A stretch of 64,000 bases of DNA, taken from positions 124,001 to 188,000 of the forward strand of contig CACADE010000001.1 in NCBI GenBank assembly GCA_902531175.1, read 5' to 3'. This document shows positions 1 to 8,049 of the stretch, one piece after another. Under the pieces are notes generated by a model that was not told the DNA's origin, ran no database searches, and saw nothing but the letters and a program-made list of their open reading frames with translations. Position 1 is the stretch's first letter. The number at the start of each line of letters is the position of its first letter. The stretch is from an uncultured Pelagibacteraceae bacterium. GTDB lineage: Bacteria; Pseudomonadota; Alphaproteobacteria; Pelagibacterales; Pelagibacteraceae. The translations under genes were made by a program, and so were the position numbers.

Positions 1-369
1 GGAGTTAAGGACTTAGATATTAACAACAGATCTGGCCCAAATAAAAAGGAGACAGACGATGAGGATATAAAAAAACTCTTAAAAAAAATGATCAAACAAA
101 GATCCGAATCAATTGAAATATATAAAAAAAATAACAGGTCAGATTTATTAGAAATTGAACAAGGTGAGCTTGATGTTTTATCCGAATATTTACCCAAGCA
201 ATTATCTGAGGCAGATACAAAAAAGATATGTGAAGAAATTATAAAAAGTTCTGGAGCCTCTTCAATTAAGGATATGGGTAAAGTCATGGGTGAATTGAAA
301 AAAAACCATGCTGATACAATTGATTTTTCGAAGGCAGGTCAGATTATTAAAGATTTAATTAATAGCTAA
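1..369 (+). CDS. GatB/YqeY family protein, 5' end outside window
   Basis: The frame is open from the first base of the window, so the true start lies upstream. The visible 122 codons begin with VKDLDINNR, a stretch typical of the YqeY / GatB C-terminal-like family, which resembles the tail of the amidotransferase subunit GatB and may bind tRNA. The remainder (EYLPKQLSEADTKKI, then GKVMGELKKNHAD) fits the helical YqeY domain to its end. An internal ATG at 88 would cut off conserved sequence and is not the start. The stop overlaps the dnaG start by one base. In many alphaproteobacteria a yqeY gene precedes dnaG and rpoD, so the context is ordinary. The exact molecular role of the family is not settled. 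Confidence 0.85.
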   Translation, partial: GVKDLDINNRSGPNKKETDDEDIKKLLKKMIKQRSESIEIYKKNNRSDLLEIEQGELDVLSEYLPKQLSEADTKKICEEIIKSSGASSIKDMGKVMGELKKNHADTIDFSKAGQIIKDLINS

Positions 370-2144
370 TGAAATATCCAAAAGAATATTTAGACGAAAT
401 TAAAACTAGATTAAAAGTCTCAACAGTTGTTTCTAAAACTGTTAAACTTAAAAAAAGAGGTAAGGAGTTCGTTGGTTTATCACCTTTTAAAACAGAGAAA
501 ACTCCATCATTTACAGTTAATGATGAAAAAGAATTTTACCATTGTTTTAGCACAAGTGAGCATGGAAATATTTTTGATTTTGTAATGAAAACTCAAAACC
601 TTAGATTTGGTGAAGCGGTTAAAATACTTTCAAATCTTGCGGGGATGCAACCTTATACATTTTCTAAGCAAGATGAGGAAAGAGAGAACAAATGGAAATT
701 ATATAAATCTATATGTAGTAATTTTTCTGAATTTTATAAAAATGAATTATTCAAAAATGAGAATTCAATTAAGGCAAAAAATTACCTTAAAGCAAGAGGG
801 CTATCTGGTGTTGAAGTTAAAAACTTTAATCTTGGTTTTGTAACAGACGGTTTAGATTATTATGAGATCCTAAAAAAGGATTTTGATGAAGAAATCATTA
901 AAGATACAGGTTTATTTTATTTTGATGAGAAAAAAAAAAAATATGTATCAAGATTTAGAAATAGAATAATTTTTCCAATAAATAATATATCAGGAAATAT
1001 TATAGGTTTTGGAGGAAGAATAGTAGATGACAATAAAAATTTAGCTAAATATATTAATTCACCAGAGACGCCTTTTTTCAAAAAAGGTTCAAACTTATAT
1101 AATCTTGATAAAGCAAGAAAGCTATCAAATAAATTAGAAGATGTATATTTAGTTGAAGGTTATATGGATGTTATTGGTTTATCAAAAAACGGTATAGAAA
1201 ATACTGTCGCAAACTTAGGGACTGCTTTAACAAGTAAGCAGATACAAATTTTAAATCAATTCTATAATCATATTATCATATGCTTTGATGGTGATCAAAG
1301 TGGTTATAAAGCTGCATTAAGAGCTGCAGAGAATATTATTGACGAATTAAAACCTGACAAAAAAATTTCATTTCTACTTTTAGAAAATAATTTAGATCCA
1401 GACAATTATGTAAATAAATTTGGCAAAGATAAGTTTTTAGAAATTTCAGATCAGAGATCCATACCTATACATAAATTTATCTTTGAGCATTATAAAGGGC
1501 AAACAACTGAAAGTCCTACCTCAAAAGCAATTTTCGAAAAAAAGCTCAGAGAAATAGCATCAAAAATTCAAGATAGTTTTGTGAAAAAATACACTTTAGA
1601 GTATTTTCTTGAAAAAGTTTCGGAGTTAACACCAAATATTAATTCAAAATTTAGCAAAAATTATAAAATATTTCCAAAGTCTCTCGCCAAAACCAAAAGT
1701 TATTATAATGAGACAAAATCATTAAAATCCTTTGAAATTAAAGAATTTTCTTTTTTATATATTTTACTTACTAAACCAAAATTAATTTATGAAAATTTTC
1801 ATTTGTTAGATAATGTAAAATTATATAGTGATGTAAACAAGCAACTATTTGCTGAAATTTTAAATCAAACAGATAACTTATTAAATTTAGAAGTTCAAAA
1901 TTTAAATGTGGATAAAAATTTAATTAATAGAGTTATGAATTATGCTTCAGTAAAACATATAATATCAAAAAATTTAACTGATGATGAAAAAATTTTAGAG
2001 ATTTTTAATGAAATTATTCAAGATTTAAAAAATTATGAATTAGAGCAAAGAATATTGGAGTTAGAATCAAAGTTTTCTCAGGATATGAGTGAGACAACAT
2101 TTAATCAGATAAAAGAGTTAAAAAAACTGCAAAAAATCAACTAA
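369..2144 (+). CDS. dnaG: DNA primase DnaG
   Basis: Makes the RNA primers for chromosome replication. The 591-residue protein has the N-terminal CHC2 fold (residues about 1-95), the RNA polymerase core and a Toprim domain with VEGYMDV near residue 263 and CFDGDQSG near 305, then a helicase-binding C-terminal region. The zinc site is largely lost: at the CX2HX17CX2C spacing the residues are Ser38, Lys41, Cys59 and Thr62, so only one ligand remains. From memory, other alphaproteobacterial primases carry similar SPF and HCFSS replacements, so this looks like a lineage trait and not damage. The ATG overlaps the preceding stop by one base (TAATG), which suggests translational coupling, and rpoD follows. 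Confidence 0.96.
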   Translation: MKYPKEYLDEIKTRLKVSTVVSKTVKLKKRGKEFVGLSPFKTEKTPSFTVNDEKEFYHCFSTSEHGNIFDFVMKTQNLRFGEAVKILSNLAGMQPYTFSKQDEERENKWKLYKSICSNFSEFYKNELFKNENSIKAKNYLKARGLSGVEVKNFNLGFVTDGLDYYEILKKDFDEEIIKDTGLFYFDEKKKKYVSRFRNRIIFPINNISGNIIGFGGRIVDDNKNLAKYINSPETPFFKKGSNLYNLDKARKLSNKLEDVYLVEGYMDVIGLSKNGIENTVANLGTALTSKQIQILNQFYNHIIICFDGDQSGYKAALRAAENIIDELKPDKKISFLLLENNLDPDNYVNKFGKDKFLEISDQRSIPIHKFIFEHYKGQTTESPTSKAIFEKKLREIASKIQDSFVKKYTLEYFLEKVSELTPNINSKFSKNYKIFPKSLAKTKSYYNETKSLKSFEIKEFSFLYILLTKPKLIYENFHLLDNVKLYSDVNKQLFAEILNQTDNLLNLEVQNLNVDKNLINRVMNYASVKHIISKNLTDDEKILEIFNEIIQDLKNYELEQRILELESKFSQDMSETTFNQIKELKKLQKIN

Positions 2145-2210
2145 AAATTAAAAAAAATCACATAGATTTTTTCGAATTAGACATTATATAAGTCCTTCAA
2201 ACTTTTTATT

Positions 2211-4037
2211 GTGGAACGAATAATAACAAAATCATTTGCAAGGCTAATGGGTAGAGGTATCCATAGAGGTTTCATAACCCATGAAGAATTGAACAAATCT
2301 TTGGGAAAAAGAAATCTCACCGAAGAAAATCTTGCTCAGGCTTTCATACATATTTTAGATGGAAATATAATATTAGTTGAAAAAAAATCTGACTTTAAAG
2401 TGCTCAGAAAGAAAGAAAATTCCTCAAAAGATGAGGGCAAGTCCATAGAAAAAAGCGATGACCCAATAAGAATGTACCTAAGAGAAATGGGTGGAGTTGA
2501 GCTGTTGTCAAGAGAAGGAGAAATAGCCATTGCCAAAAGAATTGAAGCAGGCAAAGAGGTAATGTTAAATGCATTATCCCAAAGTCCAATAACAGCACAT
2601 CAGTTTTTTGATTGGAATACGAAACTTCAGAATGATGAGATATTAGTTAGAGAAATAATTGATATTGATACAAATTATATGGAGGATGATGAAAATGCTA
2701 ATGGATCAAAGAAAAAACAAGATGATGACCAAAACATTGATGAACAAAATACCAATAACGAAGATGATGAGTTTAATCCAACTCTTGCAGCGATGGAAAC
2801 AGAAATTAAACCAAAAGTTTTACAAACTGTTCATAATCTTACAAAAGATTATAATAAATTATTAAAATACCAAAAAGAAAAAATTGATTGCGTATTAAAT
2901 TCAAAAAAACTTACATCATCTAAAGAAAAAAACTATAAAAAGATTGTAGAAGATATTCTTGAAAATATAAAAACTTTACAACTTTCTCCATCAGTTTTAG
3001 AGGACTTGGTACAAAAACATTATATTGAAAACAAAAAAATAATTTCTTTAGAAGGTAACCTATTGCGTCTTGCAATAGACTCAAAAATTTCAAGGGAAGA
3101 ATTTATTAAATTTTATGTTGGTAATGAAATAAATCCAAACTTGAAAGATTTTCTAGATACTAACGAAACCTGGAAGAAGTTTTTTCAAAAAAATAAAAGT
3201 GAATTTAAGAATATTAGAGAGAGACTAATAGAAACTAGTAATAAACTAGGTATTTCAGTTACTGAGTTTAAAAAATTAGTAAGTAGAGTTCAAAAAGGTG
3301 AGAAGGAATCGAGGATTGCAAAGAAAGAAATGGTAGAAGCTAACTTACGATTAGTAATTTCAATAGCAAAAAAATATACAAATAGAGGTTTGCAGTTCTT
3401 AGATTTAATTCAAGAAGGTAATATAGGTTTAATGAAAGCTGTAGACAAGTTTGAATATAGAAGAGGTTATAAGTTTTCAACATATGCAACTTGGTGGATT
3501 AGACAAGCGATTACAAGATCGATAGCAGACCAAGCAAGAACTATAAGAATACCAGTTCATATGATTGAAACAATTAATAAGATAGTAAGAACACAAAGAT
3601 TGATTCTTAGTGAATTTGGAAGAGAAGCTACCCCAGAAGAGCTTTCGCAAAAATTAAGAATGCCTCTTGAAAAAGTTAGAAAAGTATTAAAAATATCAAA
3701 GGAGCCTGTCTCACTCGAAAAACCGGTAGGTGATGAAGAAGATAGTAGTCTTGGAGATTTTATTGAAGACACGAAGGCTTTAGCACCCTTAGAGCAAGCT
3801 ATCAAATCAAATTTAAGTGAGGCTACTACAAAAATTTTGTCAACTTTAACTCCTAGAGAAGAACGTGTTTTAAGAATGAGATTTGGTGTTGGCATGAATA
3901 CTGATCATACATTAGAGGAAGTTGGACTACAATTTTCTGTAACTAGAGAAAGAATTAGACAAATAGAAGCTAAAGCTTTAAGAAAATTAAAGCACCCTAG
4001 TAGATCAAAACAATTAAAAAGTTTCTTAGAAAGTTAG
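2211..4037 (+). CDS. rpoD: RNA polymerase primary sigma factor RpoD (sigma-70)
   Basis: The housekeeping sigma factor, which directs core RNA polymerase to -10/-35 promoters. Its 608 residues show region 1.1 at the N-terminus, region 1.2 from about residue 84 ([11 protein letters not shown]), an acidic Asp/Asn-rich insert near 150-190, region 2 near 375-450 ([12 protein letters not shown], then [13 protein letters not shown]), region 3, and region 4 near 545-605 ([11 protein letters not shown] and the [10 protein letters not shown] recognition helix). The start is GTG at 2211. It is the only plausible start after an in-frame stop at 2163 that keeps region 1.1 whole. The dnaG-rpoD order matches the classic macromolecular synthesis operon without rpsU. 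The last base of the stop codon is also the first base of the following tRNA. Confidence 0.97.
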   Translation: MERIITKSFARLMGRGIHRGFITHEELNKSLGKRNLTEENLAQAFIHILDGNIILVEKKSDFKVLRKKENSSKDEGKSIEKSDDPIRMYLREMGGVELLSREGEIAIAKRIEAGKEVMLNALSQSPITAHQFFDWNTKLQNDEILVREIIDIDTNYMEDDENANGSKKKQDDDQNIDEQNTNNEDDEFNPTLAAMETEIKPKVLQTVHNLTKDYNKLLKYQKEKIDCVLNSKKLTSSKEKNYKKIVEDILENIKTLQLSPSVLEDLVQKHYIENKKIISLEGNLLRLAIDSKISREEFIKFYVGNEINPNLKDFLDTNETWKKFFQKNKSEFKNIRERLIETSNKLGISVTEFKKLVSRVQKGEKESRIAKKEMVEANLRLVISIAKKYTNRGLQFLDLIQEGNIGLMKAVDKFEYRRGYKFSTYATWWIRQAITRSIADQARTIRIPVHMIETINKIVRTQRLILSEFGREATPEELSQKLRMPLEKVRKVLKISKEPVSLEKPVGDEEDSSLGDFIEDTKALAPLEQAIKSNLSEATTKILSTLTPREERVLRMRFGVGMNTDHTLEEVGLQFSVTRERIRQIEAKALRKLKHPSRSKQLKSFLES

Positions 4038-4111
4038 GGCCGTTAGCTCAATAGTAGAGTACTGCATTGACATTGCAGGGGTAGTTGGAGCGTAACCAAC
4101 ACGGCCCACCA
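4037..4111 (+). tRNA. tRNA-Val (GAC) with abnormal D- and T-loops
   Basis: The cloverleaf can be drawn in full: acceptor gggccgt/acggccc (4037-4043/4101-4107), D stem gctc/gagt, anticodon stem ctgca/tgcag with loop ttgacat (anticodon GAC at 4069-4071), a 5-base variable region, T stem gttgg/ccaac, discriminator A and an encoded CCA. The stems are intact but the loops are odd. The D loop is aatagta, with no GG pair, and the T loop is agcgtaa instead of the usual TTCGANN, so the normal elbow contacts G18-psi55 and G19-C56 cannot form in the standard way. It abuts rpoD, sharing one base with the stop codon, and is probably cotranscribed with it. It may be a divergent working tRNA or one in decay. 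Confidence 0.75.
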
Positions 4112-4129
4112 TAATCATACTATATTTAA

Positions 4130-4156
4130 TTGATAACTAAAAAAAAAAGGTATAAT
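4130..4156 (+). promoter_or_regulatory. Predicted promoter for the CAT-anticodon tRNA
   Basis: A perfect TATAAT at 4151-4156 is preceded by TTGATA at 4130-4135 with a short 15-base A-rich spacer. Transcription would start near 4163, about nine bases before the mature tRNA. The -10 is convincing. The -35 assignment is less so because of the spacing. Confidence 0.5.
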
Positions 4157-4171
4157 TAATAGATCAATTTT

Positions 4172-4248
4172 GGGCCTGTAGCTCAGTTGGTTAGAGCAGT
4201 ACACTCATAATGTATTGGTCCCAGGTTCGAGTCCTGGCGGGCCCACCA
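4172..4248 (+). tRNA. tRNA with CAT anticodon (Ile2 or elongator Met)
   Basis: A canonical 77-base cloverleaf with encoded CCA: acceptor gggcctg/cgggccc (one G-U pair), a D loop with the GG pair (agttggtta), anticodon stem gtaca/tgtat around loop ctcataa (anticodon CAT), and T arm ccagg-ttcgagt-cctgg. The CAT anticodon may belong to elongator tRNA-Met or to tRNA-Ile2, whose C34 is changed to lysidine. The G-rich acceptor GGGCC is more like alphaproteobacterial Ile2 genes as I remember them, but I cannot decide between the two here. It is not an initiator tRNA, because the anticodon stem lacks the three G-C pairs. Confidence 0.93.
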
Positions 4249-4316
4249 TTATTTAACTATAATTAGTGGTATTTTTTATCAATAATAATAATTATAATTA
4301 AATTAAATATTTAATT

Positions 4317-4772
4317 ATGAAACTCAAAATTAAAATTAAGCCTAAGATTTCATATTATGTTTCAATATTTGTATCACTAATTATACTTTTTTATTTTGCG
4401 TACAAAGCAACCGTAGCCTATTTAATTCATCGTGAATTATATGGAGGAGGTCTAGATACATTGGTTTTGTTAAGAGCATCAATTTCCGGTATTATGCTAC
4501 TCCTAATATTCTTATTTATTCAATTTATAAAAATACCTGATCTAAAAAGTCATAGAACTGTTTTAAGAGGAATTTTTATTGGCTGGACAAGTGTTTTTAT
4601 AATATTAGTTATAGTTAATTTGAGCTCGATTTACTTTATAATAATTACTTCCTTAGTATCACTTTTTTCATTGATAACACTGTTTAGCTTAGAAGATCAA
4701 ATAAAAGATGAAAAAAATACTCTTACTGAAAAAGAAATTTATTTACTCCAACAACTAGCAAAAAAAAAATAA
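4317..4772 (+). CDS. Small membrane protein of unknown function
   Basis: A 151-residue protein I do not recognise. It has a basic N-terminus (KLKIKIKPK), then four hydrophobic segments near residues 13-33, 47-65, 82-100 and 103-122, and ends in a charged Lys/Glu-rich tail that should be cytoplasmic. There is no signal-peptide cleavage site and no obvious catalytic motif. It lies between the tRNA pair and the CIA30-like gene, with only seven bases to the latter, so the two may be cotranscribed. A membrane-anchored partner of the next gene's product is possible but is only a guess from proximity. Confidence 0.7.
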   Translation: MKLKIKIKPKISYYVSIFVSLIILFYFAYKATVAYLIHRELYGGGLDTLVLLRASISGIMLLLIFLFIQFIKIPDLKSHRTVLRGIFIGWTSVFIILVIVNLSSIYFIIITSLVSLFSLITLFSLEDQIKDEKNTLTEKEIYLLQQLAKKK

Positions 4773-4779
4773 CTATATT

Positions 4780-5340
4780 TTGAAAAAAATAACATTTTTA
4801 ATTTTACTTTTATTATGTCAGACTAAAAGCTTTTCAAGTGCTATGATTTTAGATCAATTAAAAAATCCAAATATTACAAATCAATCTCAACAGTGGAAAT
4901 TTATAACCGACCAAGTAATGGGAGGTGTGTCTGTAGGTAAATTTGAAGTTGAAGAGATAGAAGATATGAAGTGTTACAGAATGACTGGGCAAGTATCTAC
5001 AAAAAATAATGGAGGTTTTATTCAGATTAGAACTGAATTAAAACCCGAAATTAATACGAAAGAGTATGAAGGTTTATATGTTAAAGTTTATGGAAATAAA
5101 AAAAAATATAGTTTGCATCTAAGGACTGGTTTGACTCTAGCTCCATGGCAATATTATAGTTTTAATTTTTCTGCAGTAAATAATTGGATGTTAATTAGAG
5201 CACCATTCAATAAATTTAAAAAATCTAATTTTTACCAACCCAAAAATATTATAGGACAAAAAATAAAATCTGTAGGAATAGTTGCTGGATTTGACGATTT
5301 TTATTCAGATATCTGTTTAGGTGAGATTGGATTTTATTAA
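4780..5340 (+). CDS. CIA30-family protein (NDUFAF1-like)
   Basis: A 186-residue protein of the CIA30 family, whose mitochondrial member NDUFAF1 helps assemble respiratory complex I. Bacterial members have a galactose-binding-like beta-sandwich and a less certain role. Support comes from the family's opening pattern WKFITDQVMGGVSVG (residues 39-53), followed by FIQIRTEL and the later LRTGLT and APFNKF strands. The first 20 residues form a signal peptide, so the protein is probably periplasmic, which differs from the matrix location of the eukaryotic factor. The start is TTG at 4780; there is no in-frame ATG ahead of the signal peptide. The stop nearly touches the convergent mlaC stop. Confidence 0.8.
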   Translation: MKKITFLILLLLCQTKSFSSAMILDQLKNPNITNQSQQWKFITDQVMGGVSVGKFEVEEIEDMKCYRMTGQVSTKNNGGFIQIRTELKPEINTKEYEGLYVKVYGNKKKYSLHLRTGLTLAPWQYYSFNFSAVNNWMLIRAPFNKFKKSNFYQPKNIIGQKIKSVGIVAGFDDFYSDICLGEIGFY

Positions 5341-5341
5341 A

Positions 5342-5932
5342 CTATTTTATTAAAAATTCCTCTAGAGTTTTAAATAAAGCATTAATATCACCATCATTAT
5401 TTTGAATAATTGAATTAAATTCTTCTTTTTGTGTTCTTGCCAAACTCAATCCTTCTACAATCAAATCTCTTATCAAAGGTCTTTCAGGATTTTTAGTATA
5501 TATTCTCCAATCAATTTTAACTTGAGGTCTTTTTGATGTAGCTTCTAATATGCTGTTGACTATTGTGTATTTGTCATTAATTTTTTTTTGTGACACAACA
5601 TTTATTCTTGGATTTGTATAGTCAACCAATCTACTAGAAAAGCTTTTTAAAAAGTAGCTTCTAAACAACTTTTGATATTTGCTTTTCTGATCATCGGTTA
5701 TTGATTTTCTGTATTTACCAAGTGTGTACATACCAATTCCATTTATATCAACACTTCTTTCGGCAATAGTATTCAATTTTATTATTTTAGATTCTACAGG
5801 ATCATTGCTTGATAAAACGGATGCTGCTTCATCAACTATTTCATTAATTAAAGAACTTGGGTCTTTTGCGAACGCATTTAAACTTAAACTAAAAACTAAA
5901 ATTACTAATGCTGAAAGTTTTATGATTCTCAT
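5342..5932 (-). CDS. mlaC: MlaC-like phospholipid-binding periplasmic protein
   Basis: Periplasmic shuttle of the Mla pathway, which carries phospholipids between the outer-membrane MlaA complex and the inner-membrane MlaFEDB transporter. The 196-residue product has a signal peptide cleaved after about residue 22 (NAFA-K) and the typical MlaC (Ttg2D) layout: GIGMYTLGKYRKS in the helical first half, then the NTF2-like sheet with VVSQKKINDKYTIV and KIDWRIY, and the late LIVEGLSLARTQKEEF motif. It lies ten bases downstream of mlaA on the same strand, a common arrangement. The transporter genes mlaFED are not in this window. Confidence 0.93.
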   Translation of the reverse strand: MRIIKLSALVILVFSLSLNAFAKDPSSLINEIVDEAASVLSSNDPVESKIIKLNTIAERSVDINGIGMYTLGKYRKSITDDQKSKYQKLFRSYFLKSFSSRLVDYTNPRINVVSQKKINDKYTIVNSILEATSKRPQVKIDWRIYTKNPERPLIRDLIVEGLSLARTQKEEFNSIIQNNDGDINALFKTLEEFLIK

Positions 5933-5942
5933 TAGTTATAAA

Positions 5943-6743
5943 TTACTTACTATCTAATTCTTCCCAATCATCATCACTTAATGTTTCAGTAGTTTTATCA
6001 ATATTTCCAATTTTTCTTGTTCTATCTTGAAGATATAAGCTTCTTACTGATGCATATAAATCGACAGAATTTTTTTCTAAAGAATTAAAAGACTCAATAT
6101 TTTTAGCTCTAAAGTCTATTCCTGACAAAGCTCTAGATGCATAATAATCTGCTTCCGAAAAGTATTGCGTATCGTTAGCTATCGTAACATTATACCAAGC
6201 ATCTCCACCTATGATATTGACTAATGATCCAACTGAGTCTCTTACAGTGCTAGGTCCCAAAACTGGTAAAATAAAATAGCAACCAGGTCCAGCACCCCAA
6301 ACGCCCAACGTTTGACCATAGTCCTCTTTATCTTTTTTGTTTAATCCATAATAAGACGCAACATCAAAAATACCTGCTATACCTAATGTTGTATTTATTA
6401 AAAATCTAGCAGAATTAATCCCTGCATCTTTCAGTTGTCCTTGTAGAATATTATTTGGTATAGTAACAACATTACTTAGATTGTTTAAAGCATTGCTTGT
6501 TCCAGACCTTATCGGCTGAGGAAACATTCTGTATCCCTTTGCTAAAGGCTTAAATATTACTTTATCTAGAGCTTGGTTAAAACCAAATATACCTCTATTA
6601 ACTTTCTCAAAGCAATCATTAATTTCGTAATGTTCATTTTTTTCTTTTTTTAATTTTAAATCACCATTCTCACCAGCATTCGAAAAAGAAACTTGAAATA
6701 AACTGAAAATAAATATTACGAATATTAAAACTTTTTTGTTCAT
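5943..6743 (-). CDS. mlaA: MlaA (VacJ) family outer-membrane lipid-asymmetry protein
   Basis: MlaA removes mislaid phospholipids from the outer leaflet of the outer membrane and passes them to MlaC. The 266-residue sequence shows the family core: EKVNRGIFGFNQ, then FKPLAKGYRM, GQTLGVWGAGPG and LPVLGPSTVRDSVG. The N-terminus is a hydrophobic signal peptide ending near SFSNAG, with no lipobox cysteine. Unlike E. coli MlaA it would therefore be cut by signal peptidase I and not lipidated. The only nearby cysteine (INDCFEKVN) is in the mature domain. It is the first gene of an mlaA-mlaC pair, divergent from the amidase gene at 6797. Confidence 0.94.
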   Translation of the reverse strand: MNKKVLIFVIFIFSLFQVSFSNAGENGDLKLKKEKNEHYEINDCFEKVNRGIFGFNQALDKVIFKPLAKGYRMFPQPIRSGTSNALNNLSNVVTIPNNILQGQLKDAGINSARFLINTTLGIAGIFDVASYYGLNKKDKEDYGQTLGVWGAGPGCYFILPVLGPSTVRDSVGSLVNIIGGDAWYNVTIANDTQYFSEADYYASRALSGIDFRAKNIESFNSLEKNSVDLYASVRSLYLQDRTRKIGNIDKTTETLSDDDWEELDSK

Positions 6744-6796
6744 AAAGTACTTATATTATATATCTTATTATTATAAAGATTAAATTGTCTTAATTT

Positions 6797-7522
6797 ATGT
6801 TCAAAAGTGTTGAAAAGATGTCATTAAATTACTCACCTAATTTTGACAGGGAAAAAAGACCTGTTTCAAAAATAAAGTATATAATTATTCATTATACAGG
6901 TATGAAAAATGAAATTCAGGCAATTAAAAGGCTTACAGATCATAGATCTAAAGTTAGCTGTCACTACTTCATAAAAAAAAATGGGAATATTATTAAAATG
7001 GTACCTGATAATTATACTTCTTGGCACGCAGGAGTTTCATTTTGGAAACATGATAAATTTCTAAACAACAAATCAATTGGAATTGAAATCTCAAATCCAG
7101 GTCATCAATACAACTATTTAAAATTTTTACCAAATCAAATTAGCTCACTTATAAAATTAATAAAAAAATTAAAAAAAAAATATAAGATTAAAAAAATAAA
7201 CATCTTAGGACATTCAGATATTGCACCTATGAGAAAAAAGGATCCAGGTGAAAAATTTCCCTGGAAATATTTATCAGAAAATAACATAGGCTTATGGCAC
7301 AATCTTGATGAAACCCAAATTAAAAAGTTAAGAAATAAAAAGTTCAAACAAAAAAAAATATTTTTTGATTTGCTGTTTAAATTTGGTTATATGAATTCCA
7401 ATAAAACTTCAGAAAGAAATAAAATTGTAAAAAGTTTTCAAAGGAGATTTAGACCGAATTTAATCAATGGAATTATTGATGAGGAATGTTATAAAATTCT
7501 TAAAAACCTAAGTTTTAGATGA
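6797..7522 (+). CDS. N-acetylmuramoyl-L-alanine amidase (Amidase_2, AmpD-like) with peptidoglycan-binding tail
   Basis: Cleaves the bond between N-acetylmuramic acid and L-alanine of muropeptides. The Amidase_2 domain spans residues about 25-165. It has zinc ligands His32 (IIHYTG), His139 (LGHSD) and Asp149 (KKDPGEKFPW), plus Glu97 in IGIEIS. The C-terminal part (about 180-241) resembles a peptidoglycan_binding_1 domain (VKSFQRRFRP). I see no signal peptide, so a cytoplasmic AmpD-type recycling role is likely, although family members with this tail are often exported. An ATG at codon 8 is an alternative start. RNase P RNA follows 40 bases later. Confidence 0.88.
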   Translation: MFKSVEKMSLNYSPNFDREKRPVSKIKYIIIHYTGMKNEIQAIKRLTDHRSKVSCHYFIKKNGNIIKMVPDNYTSWHAGVSFWKHDKFLNNKSIGIEISNPGHQYNYLKFLPNQISSLIKLIKKLKKKYKIKKINILGHSDIAPMRKKDPGEKFPWKYLSENNIGLWHNLDETQIKKLRNKKFKQKKIFFDLLFKFGYMNSNKTSERNKIVKSFQRRFRPNLINGIIDEECYKILKNLSFR

Positions 7523-7563
7523 TTATTTTTAGTTGAAATTTAAAATAAAACGAATAATCCTTC

Positions 7564-7924
7564 GTTGCCAGATAAATGACTTATCGCTTTAAATTTTAAA
7601 GAGGAAAGTCCGGGCTCTACAAAGACACAGTGCCAGTTAATAACTGGCGGGGGCAACCCTAGGGATAGTGCCACAGAAAATAAACCGCCTTATCAAGGCA
7701 AGGGTGAAAAGGTGTGGTAAGAGCACACCGGCTAAGTTGGTAACAACTAGTGCATGGAAAACCCCACTGGGAGCAAGACTGAGTAGAGATGACATTGTTA
7801 GAAATAACTAAAAGTAGTCTTTGGCTAGTCATCAGGGTTAGTTGCTTGAGCTTTAAAGTGATTTAAAGCCTAGATAAATGATAAGTTTAAATGACAGAAC
7901 CCGGCTTATAGTTTATCTGGCATT
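7564..7924 (+). ncRNA. rnpB: RNase P RNA (type A)
   Basis: Catalytic RNA that trims the 5' leader of pre-tRNAs. The P1 helix is formed by tgccagataaa (7566-7576) and tttatctggca (7912-7922). The conserved core starts with gaggaaagtccgggctc (7602-7618), continues with the acagtgcca and gggcaaccc segments, the cacagaaa block near 7672-7679 and the ggtaagagcacaccg block near 7716, and closes with gacagaacccggctta (7894-7909). Ends are set from P1 and are approximate. An AATAAT at 7553-7558 is correctly placed to be the -10 of its own promoter. The gene fills most of the 527-base gap between the amidase gene and mraZ. Confidence 0.97.
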
Positions 7925-7985
7925 TCATTAAAATAAATCAAATTAATTATTAAATTATTACATTAGAGTTCAATAATATTAGCTA

Positions 7986-8014
7986 TTGACGCTTACAAAT
8001 AAAACCCATAATAT
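7986..8014 (+). promoter_or_regulatory. Predicted sigma-70 promoter of the mraZ/dcw cluster
   Basis: TTGACG (7986-7991) and TAATAT (8009-8014) are separated by exactly 17 bases. Transcription should start near 8021, about 30 bases before the mraZ ATG. This is the best-looking promoter in the window, and no other convincing one appears until well inside the cluster. Confidence 0.75.
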
Positions 8015-8028
8015 CCCATAAAAACCCA
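8004..8028 (-). promoter_or_regulatory. Candidate MraZ operator: three TGGGN repeats
   Basis: Read on the minus strand, this stretch has TGGGT (8024-8028), TGGGA (8014-8018) and TGGGT (8004-8008), each separated by five bases and so spaced by one helical turn. E. coli MraZ is known to bind direct TGGGN repeats with five-base spacers upstream of its own gene and to repress the dcw cluster. Here the repeats flank and touch the -10 element at 8009-8014, which suits negative autoregulation. The match is sequence-based; binding is inferred. Confidence 0.7.
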
Positions 8029-8049
8029 AAATTTAGGATAATATGGTTT

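Noticed and set aside
607..843. Second plus-strand frame inside dnaG
   Set aside because: Low-complexity Lys/Leu/Ile translation from an AT-rich out-of-phase reading of a well-conserved gene.
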